Shown: positions 19,654 to 30,719 of the stretch, in pieces
How positions within the stretch are numbered: the stretch's first letter is position 1
Layout of the letters: each line of letters starts with the position of its first letter
Program-made: the position numbers and the translations under genes
Notes under the pieces: generated by a model
Seen by the model: the letters and a program-made list of their open reading frames with translations, nothing else
What the model was told of the DNA's origin: nothing
The model's database searches: none
From: Streptomyces endocoffeicus
GTDB lineage: Bacteria > Actinomycetota > Actinomycetes > Streptomycetales > Streptomycetaceae
Reading direction: 5' to 3'
Length of the DNA stretch: 64,000 nucleotides
Assembly (NCBI RefSeq): GCF_016741935.1
Contig: NZ_JAERRG010000001.1
Span: forward strand, 1,798,001-1,862,000

Positions 19654-19781
19654 GTAGTCATCCCCCTGCTTTGTTGCGCCGCCACGACGCGGCGATGATC
19701 ACAGAGTGTCAGGGGGATTCTTCTGTCTTGCTTACCGCCGAGTACAGGGCAAACCGCCGTTTCTTTATCAAGACGTGAACA

Positions 19782-20845
19782 TCAGCCCACGGCCGCGACC
19801 GCCGCGTCGAGGGCCCGGCGGAGGTGGAGGGCGTCCGGCGCCACGGCGGTGGCGAGGGCGGCGGGGCCGGTCAGCGGCGTGAGAACGGCGGTCTCGGCGA
19901 GGGTGCGGGGCGTGATGGGACGAGCGTCATAGGCCGGATCGACGACGAGCAGCTGGCCCACCGCCCGATGGCCGCCGAGGACCGCGCCGCCGTCCCAGCC
20001 GGGGGCGCCGGGGCCGTGGGCGAGCTCCTGGTCGAGGAGCGGGCGCCCGGCGCGGCGGACGGTGAGGCGGCTGGTCAGACGGCCCGGGGATTCGCCGGTG
20101 CGGCCCAGTATCTGCTCCTCGCGGAGCACGAGGCGGGCGGTGGGCGCGAGTTCGACGCGGGTGGTCATCAGCAGTTGGCTGCCATGGGCGGAGATCAGGG
20201 GCTCGGGCAGCCAGTGCAGGGTCGCACCGTCGGCGACGGTCAGCCGGATCTCGTAGTACGCGGGCCCGGCCGCCCGTCCGGGCAGGGCGATAGTGGCCGC
20301 GGCGGAGCCGACGCGCAGCCGGGCACCCGGCCCGGCAGTCACCTCCAGGGCGATCCGATCGCCGCCGAGGGGCGCGCTCATGGCCCCGACCACGGTGACC
20401 CACGCCTCCCCAACCGCGCCCCGGGTACGCCGCAACGCGAGCGGCCCGTCCCCGGCGAGCACGGGCAACGCGGTACCCCCGCGCCCGTCCGCCTCGGCGA
20501 CGAGACGGGCGGTGGCCCGTACGGCCGGGCCGGAGACGCCGGTTGCAGGCGAGGTGCCCGTCGCGCCCGAGATGTCCGCCGCGCCTGCGGTGCCCTCCGC
20601 GGCAGAGGCGGCCGTCGTAGCCAAGGCGGCCGTCGTAGCCGAGACGGCCGTCGTAGCCGAGGCGGCCGTCGTAGCCGAGGCGGCCGTCGTAGCCGAAGGG
20701 GCCGGGCCGCGCCGCGGGTCCGGGGCTTCCCGCTCCGGAGCGCTCCCCGGCATCCGCGGCGCGGGGTGTGGCGGTACGCCACCCGGTGCGTCCGGAGCGG
20801 CCACCAGCGGTCGCTCCGCCCCGGCCGCGGTGTCCGGGGCGGGGG

Positions 20846-20849
<4 letters not shown>
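19782..20849 (-). CDS. ureD: Urease accessory protein UreD with an N-terminal repeat extension
   Basis: The UreD domain begins near residue 109 ([17 protein letters not shown]) and contains [27 protein letters not shown] and LREEQILGR blocks. UreD forms the scaffold with UreF and UreG that loads nickel and CO2 into apo-urease. The first 108 residues are not part of the family fold: they are Pro/Ala rich and contain five six-residue units of the ATTAAS type encoded by 18-base repeats. The ATG overlaps the ureG stop by four bases (ATGA), so the extension is probably translated. It is the last gene of the operon. Confidence 0.9.
20608..20697 (-). repeat. Five 18-base tandem repeats inside ureD
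   Basis: Five nearly identical units of GCGGCCGTCGTAGCCGAG (plus strand) run without gaps. They differ at one or two positions. They encode the ATTAAS-type repeat in the UreD N-terminal extension and keep the frame, so copy number could vary without breaking the gene. Confidence 0.95.
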
Positions 20850-21541
<692 letters not shown>

Positions 21542-21588
21542 GAACGGCTCCGATGTTCCAGCAGGGGGCGGGGACGGCGCGGGCCCGG

Positions 21589-22380
21589 TTACGAGGCGAA
21601 GAGGCGTACGGACCAGGTGGCGTGCTGTTCGGCGGCGATATCGAGCAGCGGCGCGGAGGCGGCGGGCAGCGCGCCCGGACCCTCGTCGAGGGCCCGCCGC
21701 GCCGCGTCGGCGGCCCGCGCCACGACCTGGTCCAGCTCGGGGGCGAGGCGGGCGAGGACGGCGGTGGCGTCGAAGGGGTCGAGGCTCAGCAGCCGTACGG
21801 CGGCGGTCGCGGGCCCGCTCACCGCCTCGTACCCGGCGGCGTACGCGGCGTCCGGCGGCCCCAGCCCGGCGGCCCGCGCGGTGAGCCCGAGCACCACGGG
21901 CTGATGCGCCCCGCGCGGGCGGGCGGCGGCCAGGGCGTCCAGCTCGGGCGACGGCCAGGTGGCGCGGGCGGCGCGCATCAGCTGGCGCCCGAGCCGCCGG
22001 GCGGTGGCCCGCAGCGCGGAGCTGGGGGTACGGGCGTCCGCCGCATCGTCCAGCGCGAGCGGATCGAGCCCGGCGGCGGCCGCGGCGGCGAGCCCCGCCG
22101 CGGTGAGCCCAGCGGTGTGCAACCGGCCCCGGCAGAACGCCTCCAGGGAGGCCGCGTCATGGACCCGGCCCGCCGCGACAGCGGCCTCGGCACCACCGGA
22201 ATGCGCATGGCCTCCGGCGGGAAACCGACCATCGGCGAGCACCAGCAACGCCCCGACCCCACCGGGGGCTCCGCCCACGGGTGACCATTGGCGGGCCCGG
22301 TCTGGCCCGTCCGCCGGCCGGCCATCCGCGGCCGGGGCGCGGGCGTCCCCAGGAGTGGGCGGGGTCTCGTTCGTGGGCAT
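21589..22380 (-). CDS. ureF: Urease accessory protein UreF
   Basis: The 263-residue protein carries UreF signatures: [19 protein letters not shown] and an all-helical Ala-rich body. UreF joins UreD and UreG in the activation complex and is thought to gate GTP hydrolysis. The first 35 residues are Pro/Gly rich and lie outside the conserved fold. The start is 11 bases beyond the ureC stop. Confidence 0.93.
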   Translation of the reverse strand: MPTNETPPTPGDARAPAADGRPADGPDRARQWSPVGGAPGGVGALLVLADGRFPAGGHAHSGGAEAAVAAGRVHDAASLEAFCRGRLHTAGLTAAGLAAAAAAGLDPLALDDAADARTPSSALRATARRLGRQLMRAARATWPSPELDALAAARPRGAHQPVVLGLTARAAGLGPPDAAYAAGYEAVSGPATAAVRLLSLDPFDATAVLARLAPELDQVVARAADAARRALDEGPGALPAASAPLLDIAAEQHATWSVRLFAS

Positions 22381-22391
22381 GACGGGTCCGG

Positions 22392-24116
22392 TCAGAAGAG
22401 GAAGTACCGCTGGGCCATGGGAAGTTCCGTCGCCGGGGCCGGTTCGACGGGCTCGCCGTCGATCGTCACGGTGAACGTGTCGGGGTCGACCTCGACCCGC
22501 GGCAGGGCGTCGTTCTCCCGCATGTCCGCCTTGGTCACCCCCCGCGTGCCGCGGATCGCGGCGAACCGCTTGTGGAGGTCCAGCCGGTCCGCCAGGCCGT
22601 CGTCCAGGGCGGCCTGGGTCACGAAGTTGACCGAGCCCCTGGCCGCCGCGCGGCCGAGCGCGCCGAACATGGGGCGCGGCAGGACCGGCTGCGGGGTCGG
22701 GATGGAGGCGTTGGCGTCGCCCATCTGCGCATACGCGATCTGACCGCCCTTGATGACCAGGTGGGGTTTGACGCCGAAGAACGCGGGGTCCCAGAGCACC
22801 AGGTCGGCCAGCTTTCCGGGCTCCACCGAGCCGATCTCACCGTCGAGGCCCTGCGCCACCGCCGGGTTGATGGTGTATTTGGCGACATAGCGACGCGCCC
22901 GGTGGTTGTCGGCGCGGCCGTCCCCAGCCAACGCCCCGCGTCGTCGCTTCATCACATGCGCGGTCTGCCAGGTGCGCAGCACCACCTCGCCGATCCGCCC
23001 CATGGCCTGGGAGTCGGAGGAGATGATCGAGATCGCGCCGAGGTCGTGCAGCACATCCTCGGCGGCGATGGTGCTGGGCCGGATGCGGGACTCGGCGAAG
23101 GCGAGGTCCTCGGGGACGGCCGGGTTGAGGTGGTGGCAGACCATCAGCATGTCGAGGTGCTCCTCGACGGTGTTGACGGTGTGCGGGCGGGTCGGATTGG
23201 TTGAGCTGGGCAGTATGTTCGGCTGGGAGACCACGGTGATGATGTCGGGCGCGTGCCCGCCGCCCGCGCCCTCGGTGTGATACGCGTGGAGGGTGCGCCC
23301 GGCGATGGCGGCGAGGGTGTCGCCGACGAAGCCCGCCTCGTTGAGGGTGTCGGTGTGGATGGCGAGCTGGGCGCCGCTCTCCTCGCAGACGCCGAGGCAG
23401 GCGTCGATGGCGGCGGGGGTCGCCCCCCAGTCCTCATGGATCTTGAATCCGAGGGCTCCGCCGCGCAGTTGGGACCACATCGCCTCGCGCGAGACGGTGT
23501 TGCCCTTGCCGAGCAGCCCGATGTTGACCGGATACCCCTCCAGCGCCTCGAACATCCGGGCGAGATGCCAGGGGCCGGGGGTGACGGTGGTGGCCTTGGT
23601 GCCCTCGGCGGGTCCGGTGCCGCCGCCGACGAGGGTGGTGATCCCGGAGCAGAGCGCCTGGTCGACGAGGGTCGGGGAGATGAAGTGGACATGGGCGTCG
23701 ATGGCGCCCGCGGTGAGGATCCTGCCGTTGCCCGCGATGACCTCGGTCTCGGGCCCGATGACGAGGTCGGGGTGGACGCCGTCCATGGTGTCGGGGTTCC
23801 CGGCCTTGCCGATCCCGGTGATACGGCCGTCACGCAGGCCGATGTCCGCCTTGACGACGCCCCAGTGGTCGAGCACGACGGCCCCGGTGATCACGGTGTC
23901 GGGGGCGCCCTCGGCGCGGGTGGCGCGGGACTGGCCCATGGATTCGCGGATCACCTTGCCGCCGCCGAAGACCGCCTCGTCCCCGGCCCGGCCGGGCCCG
24001 CCGCCGCGGTCCTCCTCGATCTCGATGAAGAGGCCGGTGTCGGCGAGCCGGATGCGGTCACCGGTGGTGGGGCCGTAGAGATCGGCGTACGCGGCGCGGT
24101 TCAGTTCAGCGGTCAT
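22392..24116 (-). CDS. ureC: Urease alpha subunit UreC
   Basis: The 574-residue catalytic subunit hydrolyses urea to ammonia and carbamate. All nickel ligands can be placed with a constant offset of +8 to the Klebsiella enzyme: His142 and His144 (AHVHF), the carbamylated Lys225 (FKIHEDW), His254, His280 and Asp368. The flap Cys327 and catalytic His328 lie in MVCHHLNP. Nothing essential is missing. Its ATG overlaps the end of ureB by 11 bases, which implies coupling. Its length fits the 570-residue class with separate beta and gamma chains. Confidence 0.97.
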   Translation of the reverse strand: MTAELNRAAYADLYGPTTGDRIRLADTGLFIEIEEDRGGGPGRAGDEAVFGGGKVIRESMGQSRATRAEGAPDTVITGAVVLDHWGVVKADIGLRDGRITGIGKAGNPDTMDGVHPDLVIGPETEVIAGNGRILTAGAIDAHVHFISPTLVDQALCSGITTLVGGGTGPAEGTKATTVTPGPWHLARMFEALEGYPVNIGLLGKGNTVSREAMWSQLRGGALGFKIHEDWGATPAAIDACLGVCEESGAQLAIHTDTLNEAGFVGDTLAAIAGRTLHAYHTEGAGGGHAPDIITVVSQPNILPSSTNPTRPHTVNTVEEHLDMLMVCHHLNPAVPEDLAFAESRIRPSTIAAEDVLHDLGAISIISSDSQAMGRIGEVVLRTWQTAHVMKRRRGALAGDGRADNHRARRYVAKYTINPAVAQGLDGEIGSVEPGKLADLVLWDPAFFGVKPHLVIKGGQIAYAQMGDANASIPTPQPVLPRPMFGALGRAAARGSVNFVTQAALDDGLADRLDLHKRFAAIRGTRGVTKADMRENDALPRVEVDPDTFTVTIDGEPVEPAPATELPMAQRYFLF

Positions 24117-24420
24117 CGAGCTCTCCTCCCGTCTCCCCGCGCAGCCCCGGCACGATCCGCTCCCCCGCGATCGGGATCAGGGCGACCTCCACGGGGATGC
24201 CCGGTTCGAAGCGCACGGCGGTGCCCGCGGCGATGTTCAGCCGCTTGCCGCGGGCGGCGGCGCGGTCGTAGTCGAGGCCGGGGTTGGCCTCGGCGAAGTG
24301 GTAGTGGGAGCCGACCTGGACGGGCCGGTCGGCGGCGTTGAGCACGGTGAGACGGGTGACGGGCCGCCCCTCGTTGAGGGGCACCGGCTCATCGGCGTAC
24401 AGGATCTCTCCGGGGATCAT
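24106..24420 (-). CDS. ureB: Urease beta subunit UreB
   Basis: The 104-residue beta chain has [10 protein letters not shown] at the start, the conserved [14 protein letters not shown] block, and [10 protein letters not shown] near the end. It packs against UreA and UreC in the (abc)3 trimer. The gap to ureA is 15 bases, and its end overlaps ureC. Confidence 0.96.
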   Translation of the reverse strand: MIPGEILYADEPVPLNEGRPVTRLTVLNAADRPVQVGSHYHFAEANPGLDYDRAAARGKRLNIAAGTAVRFEPGIPVEVALIPIAGERIVPGLRGETGGELDDR

Positions 24421-24435
24421 GGGCAGGCCCCCCCG

Positions 24436-26057
<1,622 letters not shown>

Positions 26058-26072
26058 CGAGCGCCCCCACAC

Positions 26073-26097
26073 CGGACCGGCGCTGAGCCGGTCCGGT
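26073..26097. terminator. Terminator hairpin between M28 peptidase and YefM-like gene
   Basis: CCGGACCGGC and GCCGGTCCGG form a perfect 10-base-pair stem around GCTGA. It lies between convergent gene ends and can serve both. Confidence 0.8.
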
Positions 26098-26105
26098 CCC
26101 GTCCG

Positions 26106-26408
26106 TCACTCCTCGCGGCCCGGACGCCGATCCCCGGCGTCCGGGCCGCTGTGTTCCGCCGCGATGCCGAAGCGCCGCCGTTCGCCCGGAGCGGACGAGG
26201 TGGGGCGCATCGAGGACACGGTGCTGATCACCTGTTCCTCCTCACCCGTCTCGATCTCCTCGAGTCGCCGCAGGTCCGCGGCGGACACCAGGGCGACAAG
26301 CGGCTTCCCGTGGCGCGTGACGACCACCCTCTCGCCGCCGTACACCACGCGGTTGATCAGCTCCGCGAGCTCTGCACGGGCTTGCGTCACCGGAATCTCG
26401 TAAGCCAT
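26106..26408 (-). CDS. Phd/YefM-family antitoxin-like regulator
   Basis: The 100-residue protein starts [20 protein letters not shown] and continues [19 protein letters not shown], the conserved core of Phd/YefM antitoxins. The tail from residue 60 on is charged and likely disordered, as expected for the toxin-binding part. No RelE/YoeB or Doc toxin gene is adjacent; the gene is divergent from clpP. Between the two lie two TGTACA motifs, the core recognised by E. coli YefM, and on its own strand a TATGAT sequence ends 6 bases before the ATG, suggesting a leaderless transcript. It may be an orphan antitoxin or a local repressor of clpP. Confidence 0.85.
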   Translation of the reverse strand: MAYEIPVTQARAELAELINRVVYGGERVVVTRHGKPLVALVSAADLRRLEEIETGEEEQVISTVSSMRPTSSAPGERRRFGIAAEHSGPDAGDRRPGREE

Positions 26409-26426
26409 GCTCCCATCATATCTGGA

Positions 26427-26441
26427 TGTACATCCTGTACA
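26427..26441. promoter_or_regulatory. Paired TGTACA operator of the YefM-like protein
   Basis: TGTACATCCTGTACA contains two TGTACA palindromes spaced nine bases centre to centre. TGTACA is the core bound by YefM in E. coli. The site sits between the YefM-like gene and clpP, just upstream of a TATGAT (26420-26415, minus strand) that may be the antitoxin -10 element. Autoregulation and control of clpP are inferred. Confidence 0.65.
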
Positions 26442-26492
26442 TTTTTTACGGAGCCAATGACACCGCCGACGACGACGCCGAGAGGTGACGCG

Positions 26493-27128
26493 ATGGAACG
26501 ACCGACCGCGCGCTATGTCCTGCCCGAGTTCACCGAGCGCACCAGCTCGGGGACGCAGACCATGGACCCCTACTCCAAGCTGCTCTCCGAGCGGATCGTC
26601 TTCCTCGGCACCCCGATCGACGACACCGCCGCCAACGATGTGATCGCGCAGCTGATCCATCTCGAGCACGCCGCGCCCGACCAGGACATCTCGCTCTACA
26701 TCAACTCGCCCGGCGGCTCGTTCGGGGCCATGACGGCGGTCTACGACACCATGCGCTTCGTCTCCTGCGACATCGAGACGGTCTGCCTGGGCCAGGCCGC
26801 CTCGGCGGCCGCCGTACTGCTGGCCGCCGGCACCCCGGGCAAGCGCCTGGCCCTGCCGGGCGCGCGGATCCTCATCCACCAGGCCGCGTTCAGCGAGCCG
26901 GTCGAGGGCACCACCTCGGATCTGCAGATCCAGGCCAATGAGCTGCGGCGCACCCAGCGGATGCTCGAGGAGATGCTGGTGCGGCACACCGGCCGGAGCG
27001 CCGAGCGGATCCGGGCCGACATCGACCGCGACAAGATCTTCGACGCCGAGGGCGCGAGGGCGTACGGGCTGGTGGACGAGGTCACCCAGAGCCGTAAGCG
27101 GCCGGGCCCGCCGCCGCGGGCGAGGTGA
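26493..27128 (+). CDS. ClpP-family serine protease subunit
   Basis: The 211-residue protein is a ClpP peptidase with the catalytic triad intact: Ser104 (GQAAS), His129 (RILIHQ) and Asp178, each offset by +7 from E. coli ClpP. The [10 protein letters not shown] and YINSPGGS blocks are present. It should form the barrel of an ATP-dependent Clp protease. I chose ATG 26493 (GAGAGG, seven bases upstream) over an ATG at 26457. Streptomyces have several clpP genes; this is not a tandem clpP1P2-type pair, so I leave out a number. The next gene overlaps its stop by four bases. Confidence 0.93.
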   Translation: MERPTARYVLPEFTERTSSGTQTMDPYSKLLSERIVFLGTPIDDTAANDVIAQLIHLEHAAPDQDISLYINSPGGSFGAMTAVYDTMRFVSCDIETVCLGQAASAAAVLLAAGTPGKRLALPGARILIHQAAFSEPVEGTTSDLQIQANELRRTQRMLEEMLVRHTGRSAERIRADIDRDKIFDAEGARAYGLVDEVTQSRKRPGPPPRAR

Positions 27129-27442
27129 GCGCGGTGCTGCCACCGGAGCTGCCCCCGCTGCCCGCGCTCACCCGCGCGGAGGGAGACGTGATCGACGGCT
27201 ATCTGGAGGTGATCGATCTGCTGGGCCGGATCAATCCGGCGCGCGGCCGCGACACCTACGGCGGTCTGCGGGCCGCCCAGGCGCTGGTGGGGAAGGCCAC
27301 CGCGCTGCGGGACGCGCTGACGCTGATGCATGAGCGCGGGGAGAGCGAGCTGCACACCGAGACCCTGGCCCGGGCGCTGCGGGTGCTGGACGGGGAGCGG
27401 CGCGCGGAGCGCGTCACGCTGCCCCCGGCGCTGCGGGCCTGA
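27125..27442 (+). CDS. Small protein coupled to clpP, function unknown
   Basis: The 105-residue protein begins with a GTG that overlaps the clpP stop (GTGA), so its translation should depend on clpP. It is predicted to be mostly helical ([58 protein letters not shown]), with a Pro-rich start. No signal peptide, membrane segment or cysteine is present. I do not recognise the family. Position suggests an adaptor, inhibitor or assembly partner for this ClpP, but that is only an inference. Confidence 0.65.
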   Translation: MSAVLPPELPPLPALTRAEGDVIDGYLEVIDLLGRINPARGRDTYGGLRAAQALVGKATALRDALTLMHERGESELHTETLARALRVLDGERRAERVTLPPALRA

Positions 27443-27460
27443 GGAGGGCTCGCCAGGGGG

Positions 27461-27500
27461 CGGGGCGGTCGGAGGGAGCGCGGGGCGGTCGGAGGGGCGC
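27461..27500. repeat. Two 20-base direct repeats after the clpP operon
   Basis: CGGGGCGGTCGGAGGGAGCG is followed directly by CGGGGCGGTCGGAGGGGCGC, with a difference only near the end. The repeat lies 18 bases after the stop of the small clpP-linked gene. No function is evident. Confidence 0.8.
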
Positions 27501-27694
27501 GGGGCCTGTCCACCGTCGCGCGGCCCCGTCACCCGAACGGCGGAGCGGGATTCCGGCGCTCCGGACGGGGTCGGCTTGCGCACCGCGACCGCCCCGGGTC
27601 CGTTCCACCGCCCGCCCCACCACGCCGTGGCACGACCGTTCGGGCAGGTCATCGCCGTGGGGCGGAGCGGTCGGCACCACCCGAACGGCCCCAC

Positions 27695-27710
27695 TGTGAC
27701 CACCGTCACA
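27695..27710. promoter_or_regulatory. CRP-like palindrome upstream of the NlpC/P60 gene
   Basis: TGTGACCACCGTCACA matches the CRP/FNR-type consensus TGTGA-N6-TCACA exactly and also the GTG-N6-GNCAC form given for Streptomyces Crp. It lies 110 bases upstream of a secreted cell-wall hydrolase gene. In S. coelicolor Crp is linked to germination and to muralytic genes, so the site fits the context. Confidence 0.65.
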
Positions 27711-27819
27711 CCGCGCCCTCTCGAGTCGGAACCGGCGCCGCCCTGCGTGACCATCCCTGGAGACGACAGGACCCCGCGACCGCACCGGGGCGGGGTCGGC
27801 TCACGAAGGGTGTCGTGTG

Positions 27820-28293
27820 ATGTCTGCGCACATACGTATCCCCAGGATGTTCTCCCGAGCGAGCGCCGTCTCCGCCCTCACCGTCGCCGCCGTGGGCGGC
27901 ACCGTGGCGACGCCGGGCTGTCCACCGGAGGCCGAGGCCGCGACCGTCGCCGCCAAGGCGCTGCGGATCGCGGCGTCCAAGAAGGGCGCACCGTACAAGT
28001 ACGGCGCGGCGGGGCCGAAGCGCTTCGACTGCTCCGGGCTGACGCTGTACGCCTACAAGCGGGCCGGGAAGCGGCTGCCGCGCACCGCGGCCGCCCAGTA
28101 CAACCGGACCCGCCATATCAAGGCCGCCGCCCGCAAGGGCGGTGACCTGGTGTTCTTCCACTCCGGCAGCGGGGTCTACCACGTCGGGGTGTACGCGGGC
28201 GGCGGCCGCGTCTGGCACGCCCCCAAGACCGGCGAGGTGGTGCGGCTGGAGCGGATCTGGACCAAGAAGGTCTGGTACGGACATGTGCGCTGA
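27820..28293 (+). CDS. Secreted NlpC/P60 cell-wall hydrolase
   Basis: The 157-residue precursor has a signal peptide (MSAHIRIPRMFSRAS then a hydrophobic stretch, cleavage after about residue 40 at EAEAA). A single NlpC/P60 domain follows, with catalytic Cys in RFDCSGLT, His in VYHVGVYAGGG, and a third polar residue in VWHAPKTG. Such enzymes cut gamma-D-Glu to diaminopimelate bonds in peptidoglycan stems. ATG 27820 is nine bases from GAAGGG; a GTG one codon earlier is also possible. There is no coiled-coil or SH3 region, so this is a minimal form. Confidence 0.9.
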   Translation: MSAHIRIPRMFSRASAVSALTVAAVGGTVATPGCPPEAEAATVAAKALRIAASKKGAPYKYGAAGPKRFDCSGLTLYAYKRAGKRLPRTAAAQYNRTRHIKAAARKGGDLVFFHSGSGVYHVGVYAGGGRVWHAPKTGEVVRLERIWTKKVWYGHVR

Positions 28294-28323
28294 CCCGCCG
28301 TAGGGGCCAGTGGCCGTGGGTAG

Positions 28324-28365
28324 GTTGACGGGGCCGGGACACCGCCGTGGACCGGCCCCGTCGAC
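28324..28365. terminator. Terminator hairpin after the NlpC/P60 gene
   Basis: A 14-base-pair stem with one mismatch (28324-28337 with 28352-28365; core ACGGGGCCGG / CCGGCCCCGT) encloses a 14-base loop. It lies 31 bases after the stop and directly before the next ribosome binding site. Confidence 0.7.
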
Positions 28366-28380
28366 CACCGGAGGCATCGC

Positions 28381-28776
28381 ATGGCGTATCTCAACCCGGT
28401 CCGGCACATCACCTTCGACGCCCGTGATCCCCACGCCCTCGCGCGGTTCTGGTCCGGGCTGACCGGCTACCCCCTGGAGGACTCCGATCCGGACGGCGAA
28501 TGGGCGCTGCTCGGCCCGGGGCAACCCGGGGTGCCGGGGCTGCTGTTCCTGCGGGTCCCGGACGCCAAGACCGTCAAGAACCGCGTGCACCTGGACATCC
28601 AGCCGCCGTCGGGCACCCGGGACGCCGAGGTGGAGCGGCTGACCGGGCTCGGCGCGCGCGTGGTGGACGACCGGCGCACGGAGGACGGGCTGGGGTGGGT
28701 GGTGATGTCCGATATCGAGGGCAATGAGTTCTGCGTGGAGCGCGGCGCCGTCGAGCGCGGTGTGGTGCCGGCATGA
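28381..28776 (+). CDS. VOC-family (glyoxalase-like) protein
   Basis: The 131-residue protein shows two beta-alpha-beta-beta-beta halves of the vicinal oxygen chelate fold: VRHITFDARDPHALARFWSG at the start, KNRVHLDIQP in the middle, and VMSDIEGNEFCVE at the end. Such proteins include glyoxalases, dioxygenases and antibiotic-binding resistance proteins; the Streptomyces-rich subfamily seen here has no known substrate. Its stop overlaps the cyclase-like gene by four bases (ATGA), so the two are translated together. Confidence 0.88.
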   Translation: MAYLNPVRHITFDARDPHALARFWSGLTGYPLEDSDPDGEWALLGPGQPGVPGLLFLRVPDAKTVKNRVHLDIQPPSGTRDAEVERLTGLGARVVDDRRTEDGLGWVVMSDIEGNEFCVERGAVERGVVPA

Positions 28777-29978
28777 GCGAGCCCTTCCAGGCGGACCGGA
28801 CCTACGACCAGGTGTATCTGCTCTTCGTCGACACCTCCGGATATTCGACGATCGTCCGCTCGAACCCCAGGGACCGCGCCGCCCACGCCTTCGATCTGCT
28901 GCGCGAGCGGATGCGCGCGCGGATCGAGCAGTTCTCGGCCCAGCACCGCTGTGCCCGCGGCGACTTATGGAGCTGGCGCGGCGACGGGGGCTTCTTCGCG
29001 GTCCACGACGACCGCGAGAGCGTCGCCCGCGATGTCGCGCTGGAGGCGGCCCGCACCTTTCTCACCCTCGATCTGCGCCATCTGCGGGACGAGTTCGCCC
29101 AGGCGGGGGTGGACGGCGAGCTGCATGTGCGGATGGCGCTGCACAAGGGGGCGATACGGCACACCGGCGAGGGCCGGACCGGCACCATCCACTCCCCCGA
29201 CATCAATCTGGCCGCGCATCTGGAGAAGGCGACTCCGCCGGACTGCCTGGCGGTCTCGGAGGATGTGTACCGCACCGCGGGGCCGTACGCGGAGCTGTTC
29301 GCCCATGTGGGAAGCCATGAGGGCAAGGACGTCTATCTGATGGCGGGCGACGGCGGCCCGGACGGGGCGGCCAGGGCGTGGCTGGCGGGCCGGGGGCTGG
29401 CGGACGGCGCCCCGGTGCACGCGTATCCGGAGCGGCCGAGCCCCCAGGAGAAGGCGCGGCTGCTGGACGCGGCGGCCGAGGAGGTCCTGGACATGGGGAC
29501 GGCGCTGCGCACCACCTCCGGCCGGCTGGTCACCACCGAGCGCCCGGCCCGCTTCCGCGACGCGGTCCTCGGGCTGCTGCGCCGGGGCGGCACCTACCAC
29601 TGCTATCTGCTGGATCCGTCCTCGGACGCGGCGGCCACGCTCTCCCGCCAATACCAGGAGGACATGACGCGGAAGATCAAGGATTCGCTGGAGCGGTTCG
29701 GCCGCTTCAAGGAGCGCTACGGGGCGGAGGCCGACGGCCTGCGGGTCTATCAGACGGAGGAGTTCCCCGGCTTCTCGGCGCTCACCATCGATCTGCGCGG
29801 GCCGAGCGGACTGATCCTGTACTCCTCGTATCTGATGGGCACGAGCCGGTACGGGGTGATCGAGCGCGGCGACATGCCGCACTATCTGATCGGCCCGGCC
29901 GCCGGGCGGGTCCACAGCCGGATCCGCCAGCTGGCCGAGGCGCGGGCCTCGGAGGGGCAGGCCCAGCGCGTGCTGTGA
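28773..29978 (+). CDS. Class III nucleotidyl cyclase-like protein with an additional C-terminal domain
   Basis: Residues 12-165 look like a class III cyclase catalytic domain. The two metal aspartates are Asp20 (FVDTSGYS) and Asp71 (WRGDGGF), and Asn145 of the transition-state pair is in DINLAAHLE. Two positions depart from the consensus: the Lys that recognises adenine in K-x-x-GD is Ser67, and the paired Arg is His149. The product, if any, may therefore not be cAMP. Residues 225-395 form a separate domain (HCYLLDPSSDAAATL, FPGFSALTIDLRG, LILYSSYLMG) that recalls the phospholipase-D-like module of some XRE regulators (DUF5919), with low confidence. No membrane segment is present. It is coupled to the VOC gene upstream. 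Confidence 0.75.
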   Translation: MSEPFQADRTYDQVYLLFVDTSGYSTIVRSNPRDRAAHAFDLLRERMRARIEQFSAQHRCARGDLWSWRGDGGFFAVHDDRESVARDVALEAARTFLTLDLRHLRDEFAQAGVDGELHVRMALHKGAIRHTGEGRTGTIHSPDINLAAHLEKATPPDCLAVSEDVYRTAGPYAELFAHVGSHEGKDVYLMAGDGGPDGAARAWLAGRGLADGAPVHAYPERPSPQEKARLLDAAAEEVLDMGTALRTTSGRLVTTERPARFRDAVLGLLRRGGTYHCYLLDPSSDAAATLSRQYQEDMTRKIKDSLERFGRFKERYGAEADGLRVYQTEEFPGFSALTIDLRGPSGLILYSSYLMGTSRYGVIERGDMPHYLIGPAAGRVHSRIRQLAEARASEGQAQRVL

Positions 29979-30015
29979 GCGGTTCGGGCGGGTCGGGGCG
30001 GTCCGGCCGCCGGAC

Positions 30016-30444
30016 TCAGCGGACCGGGACGGTCCACGGCAGGGCGATCCAGACGGTCTTGCCGCCGTCCGCGGTCGGGGTGACGAACACCTCGCCGCCC
30101 GACTCCGCGGCCAGACAGCGGACGATGACCATCCCGCGCCCGCTGTCCTGCTGGGTGGCCAGCGGCAGCCACCTGGGCCACTTCGGATGGCTGTCGGTGA
30201 CCCCGATCTCCAGCCGCTGCTCGCGGTCGAGCCGTAGGTCCACGGTGAAGGTGGGCGACTGGCCCACGGTGTGCTCCACGGCGTTGGTGGCGAGCTCGGA
30301 GACGATCAGCCGCACGGTGTCGGCGGCCTCCGCTCCCGCCCCGAGCCCCCATTCGGCGAGCACGTCCGTGACATAGGCGCGTGCCGCGGGAACCGACGCC
30401 GGTGCGCTCGGCAGAGTGACGGATGCTTCCTGATGGTCTGCCAT
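30016..30444 (-). CDS. RsbW-like ATP-binding protein (HATPase_c_2)
   Basis: The 142-residue protein is a stand-alone HATPase domain with an N-box SELATNAVEH, a G1-like VTDSHPKWP, and a G2-like DSGRGMVIVRCLA. In Streptomyces these small kinases resemble anti-sigma factors. They are often encoded beside XRE/DUF5753 and DUF397 genes, as here (abaA-like triad), although in this case on the opposite strand. The partner protein that it binds or phosphorylates is unknown. Confidence 0.88.
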   Translation of the reverse strand: MADHQEASVTLPSAPASVPAARAYVTDVLAEWGLGAGAEAADTVRLIVSELATNAVEHTVGQSPTFTVDLRLDREQRLEIGVTDSHPKWPRWLPLATQQDSGRGMVIVRCLAAESGGEVFVTPTADGGKTVWIALPWTVPVR

Positions 30445-30719
30445 GACGGCCTGTCCCTTTCCGGCCGGGGCGCGGCTGCGGACGCGTTTCGAGGGTGGAC
30501 TTGCGAAGCCGGTGAAGTCGTGGGCTGCCCCGACGGCTCTACGCGTCAGAGTGCCACCAATGGCCTCCGTAACGGGGGCGATCCACCGAGTTATGCATAT
30601 ATCTGTCGCCCAAAGCGGTGAACTCTGCTACGGAAGACCGGATTTGGAAGGCACACTGGGCCACTGGTGCGACACGCGCTGTGGGTGACGCGCCAAAAGG
30701 AAAACGGGAGGGAGAACTG

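Larger units (their letters stand above)
27443..27819. promoter_or_regulatory. Long intergenic region before the NlpC/P60 gene
   Basis: No gene can be supported in these 377 bases. They begin with two 20-base tandem repeats (27461-27500) and contain the CRP-like palindrome at 27695-27710. The last 110 bases are the likely leader and promoter of the hydrolase gene; I could not find a convincing -10 element or a riboswitch-like conserved motif. Confidence 0.5.

Noticed and set aside
20608..20697. The ureD tandem repeats as a CRISPR-like or regulatory array
   Set aside because: The units are contiguous without spacers, are multiples of three, and lie in an open frame, so a coding minisatellite explains them.
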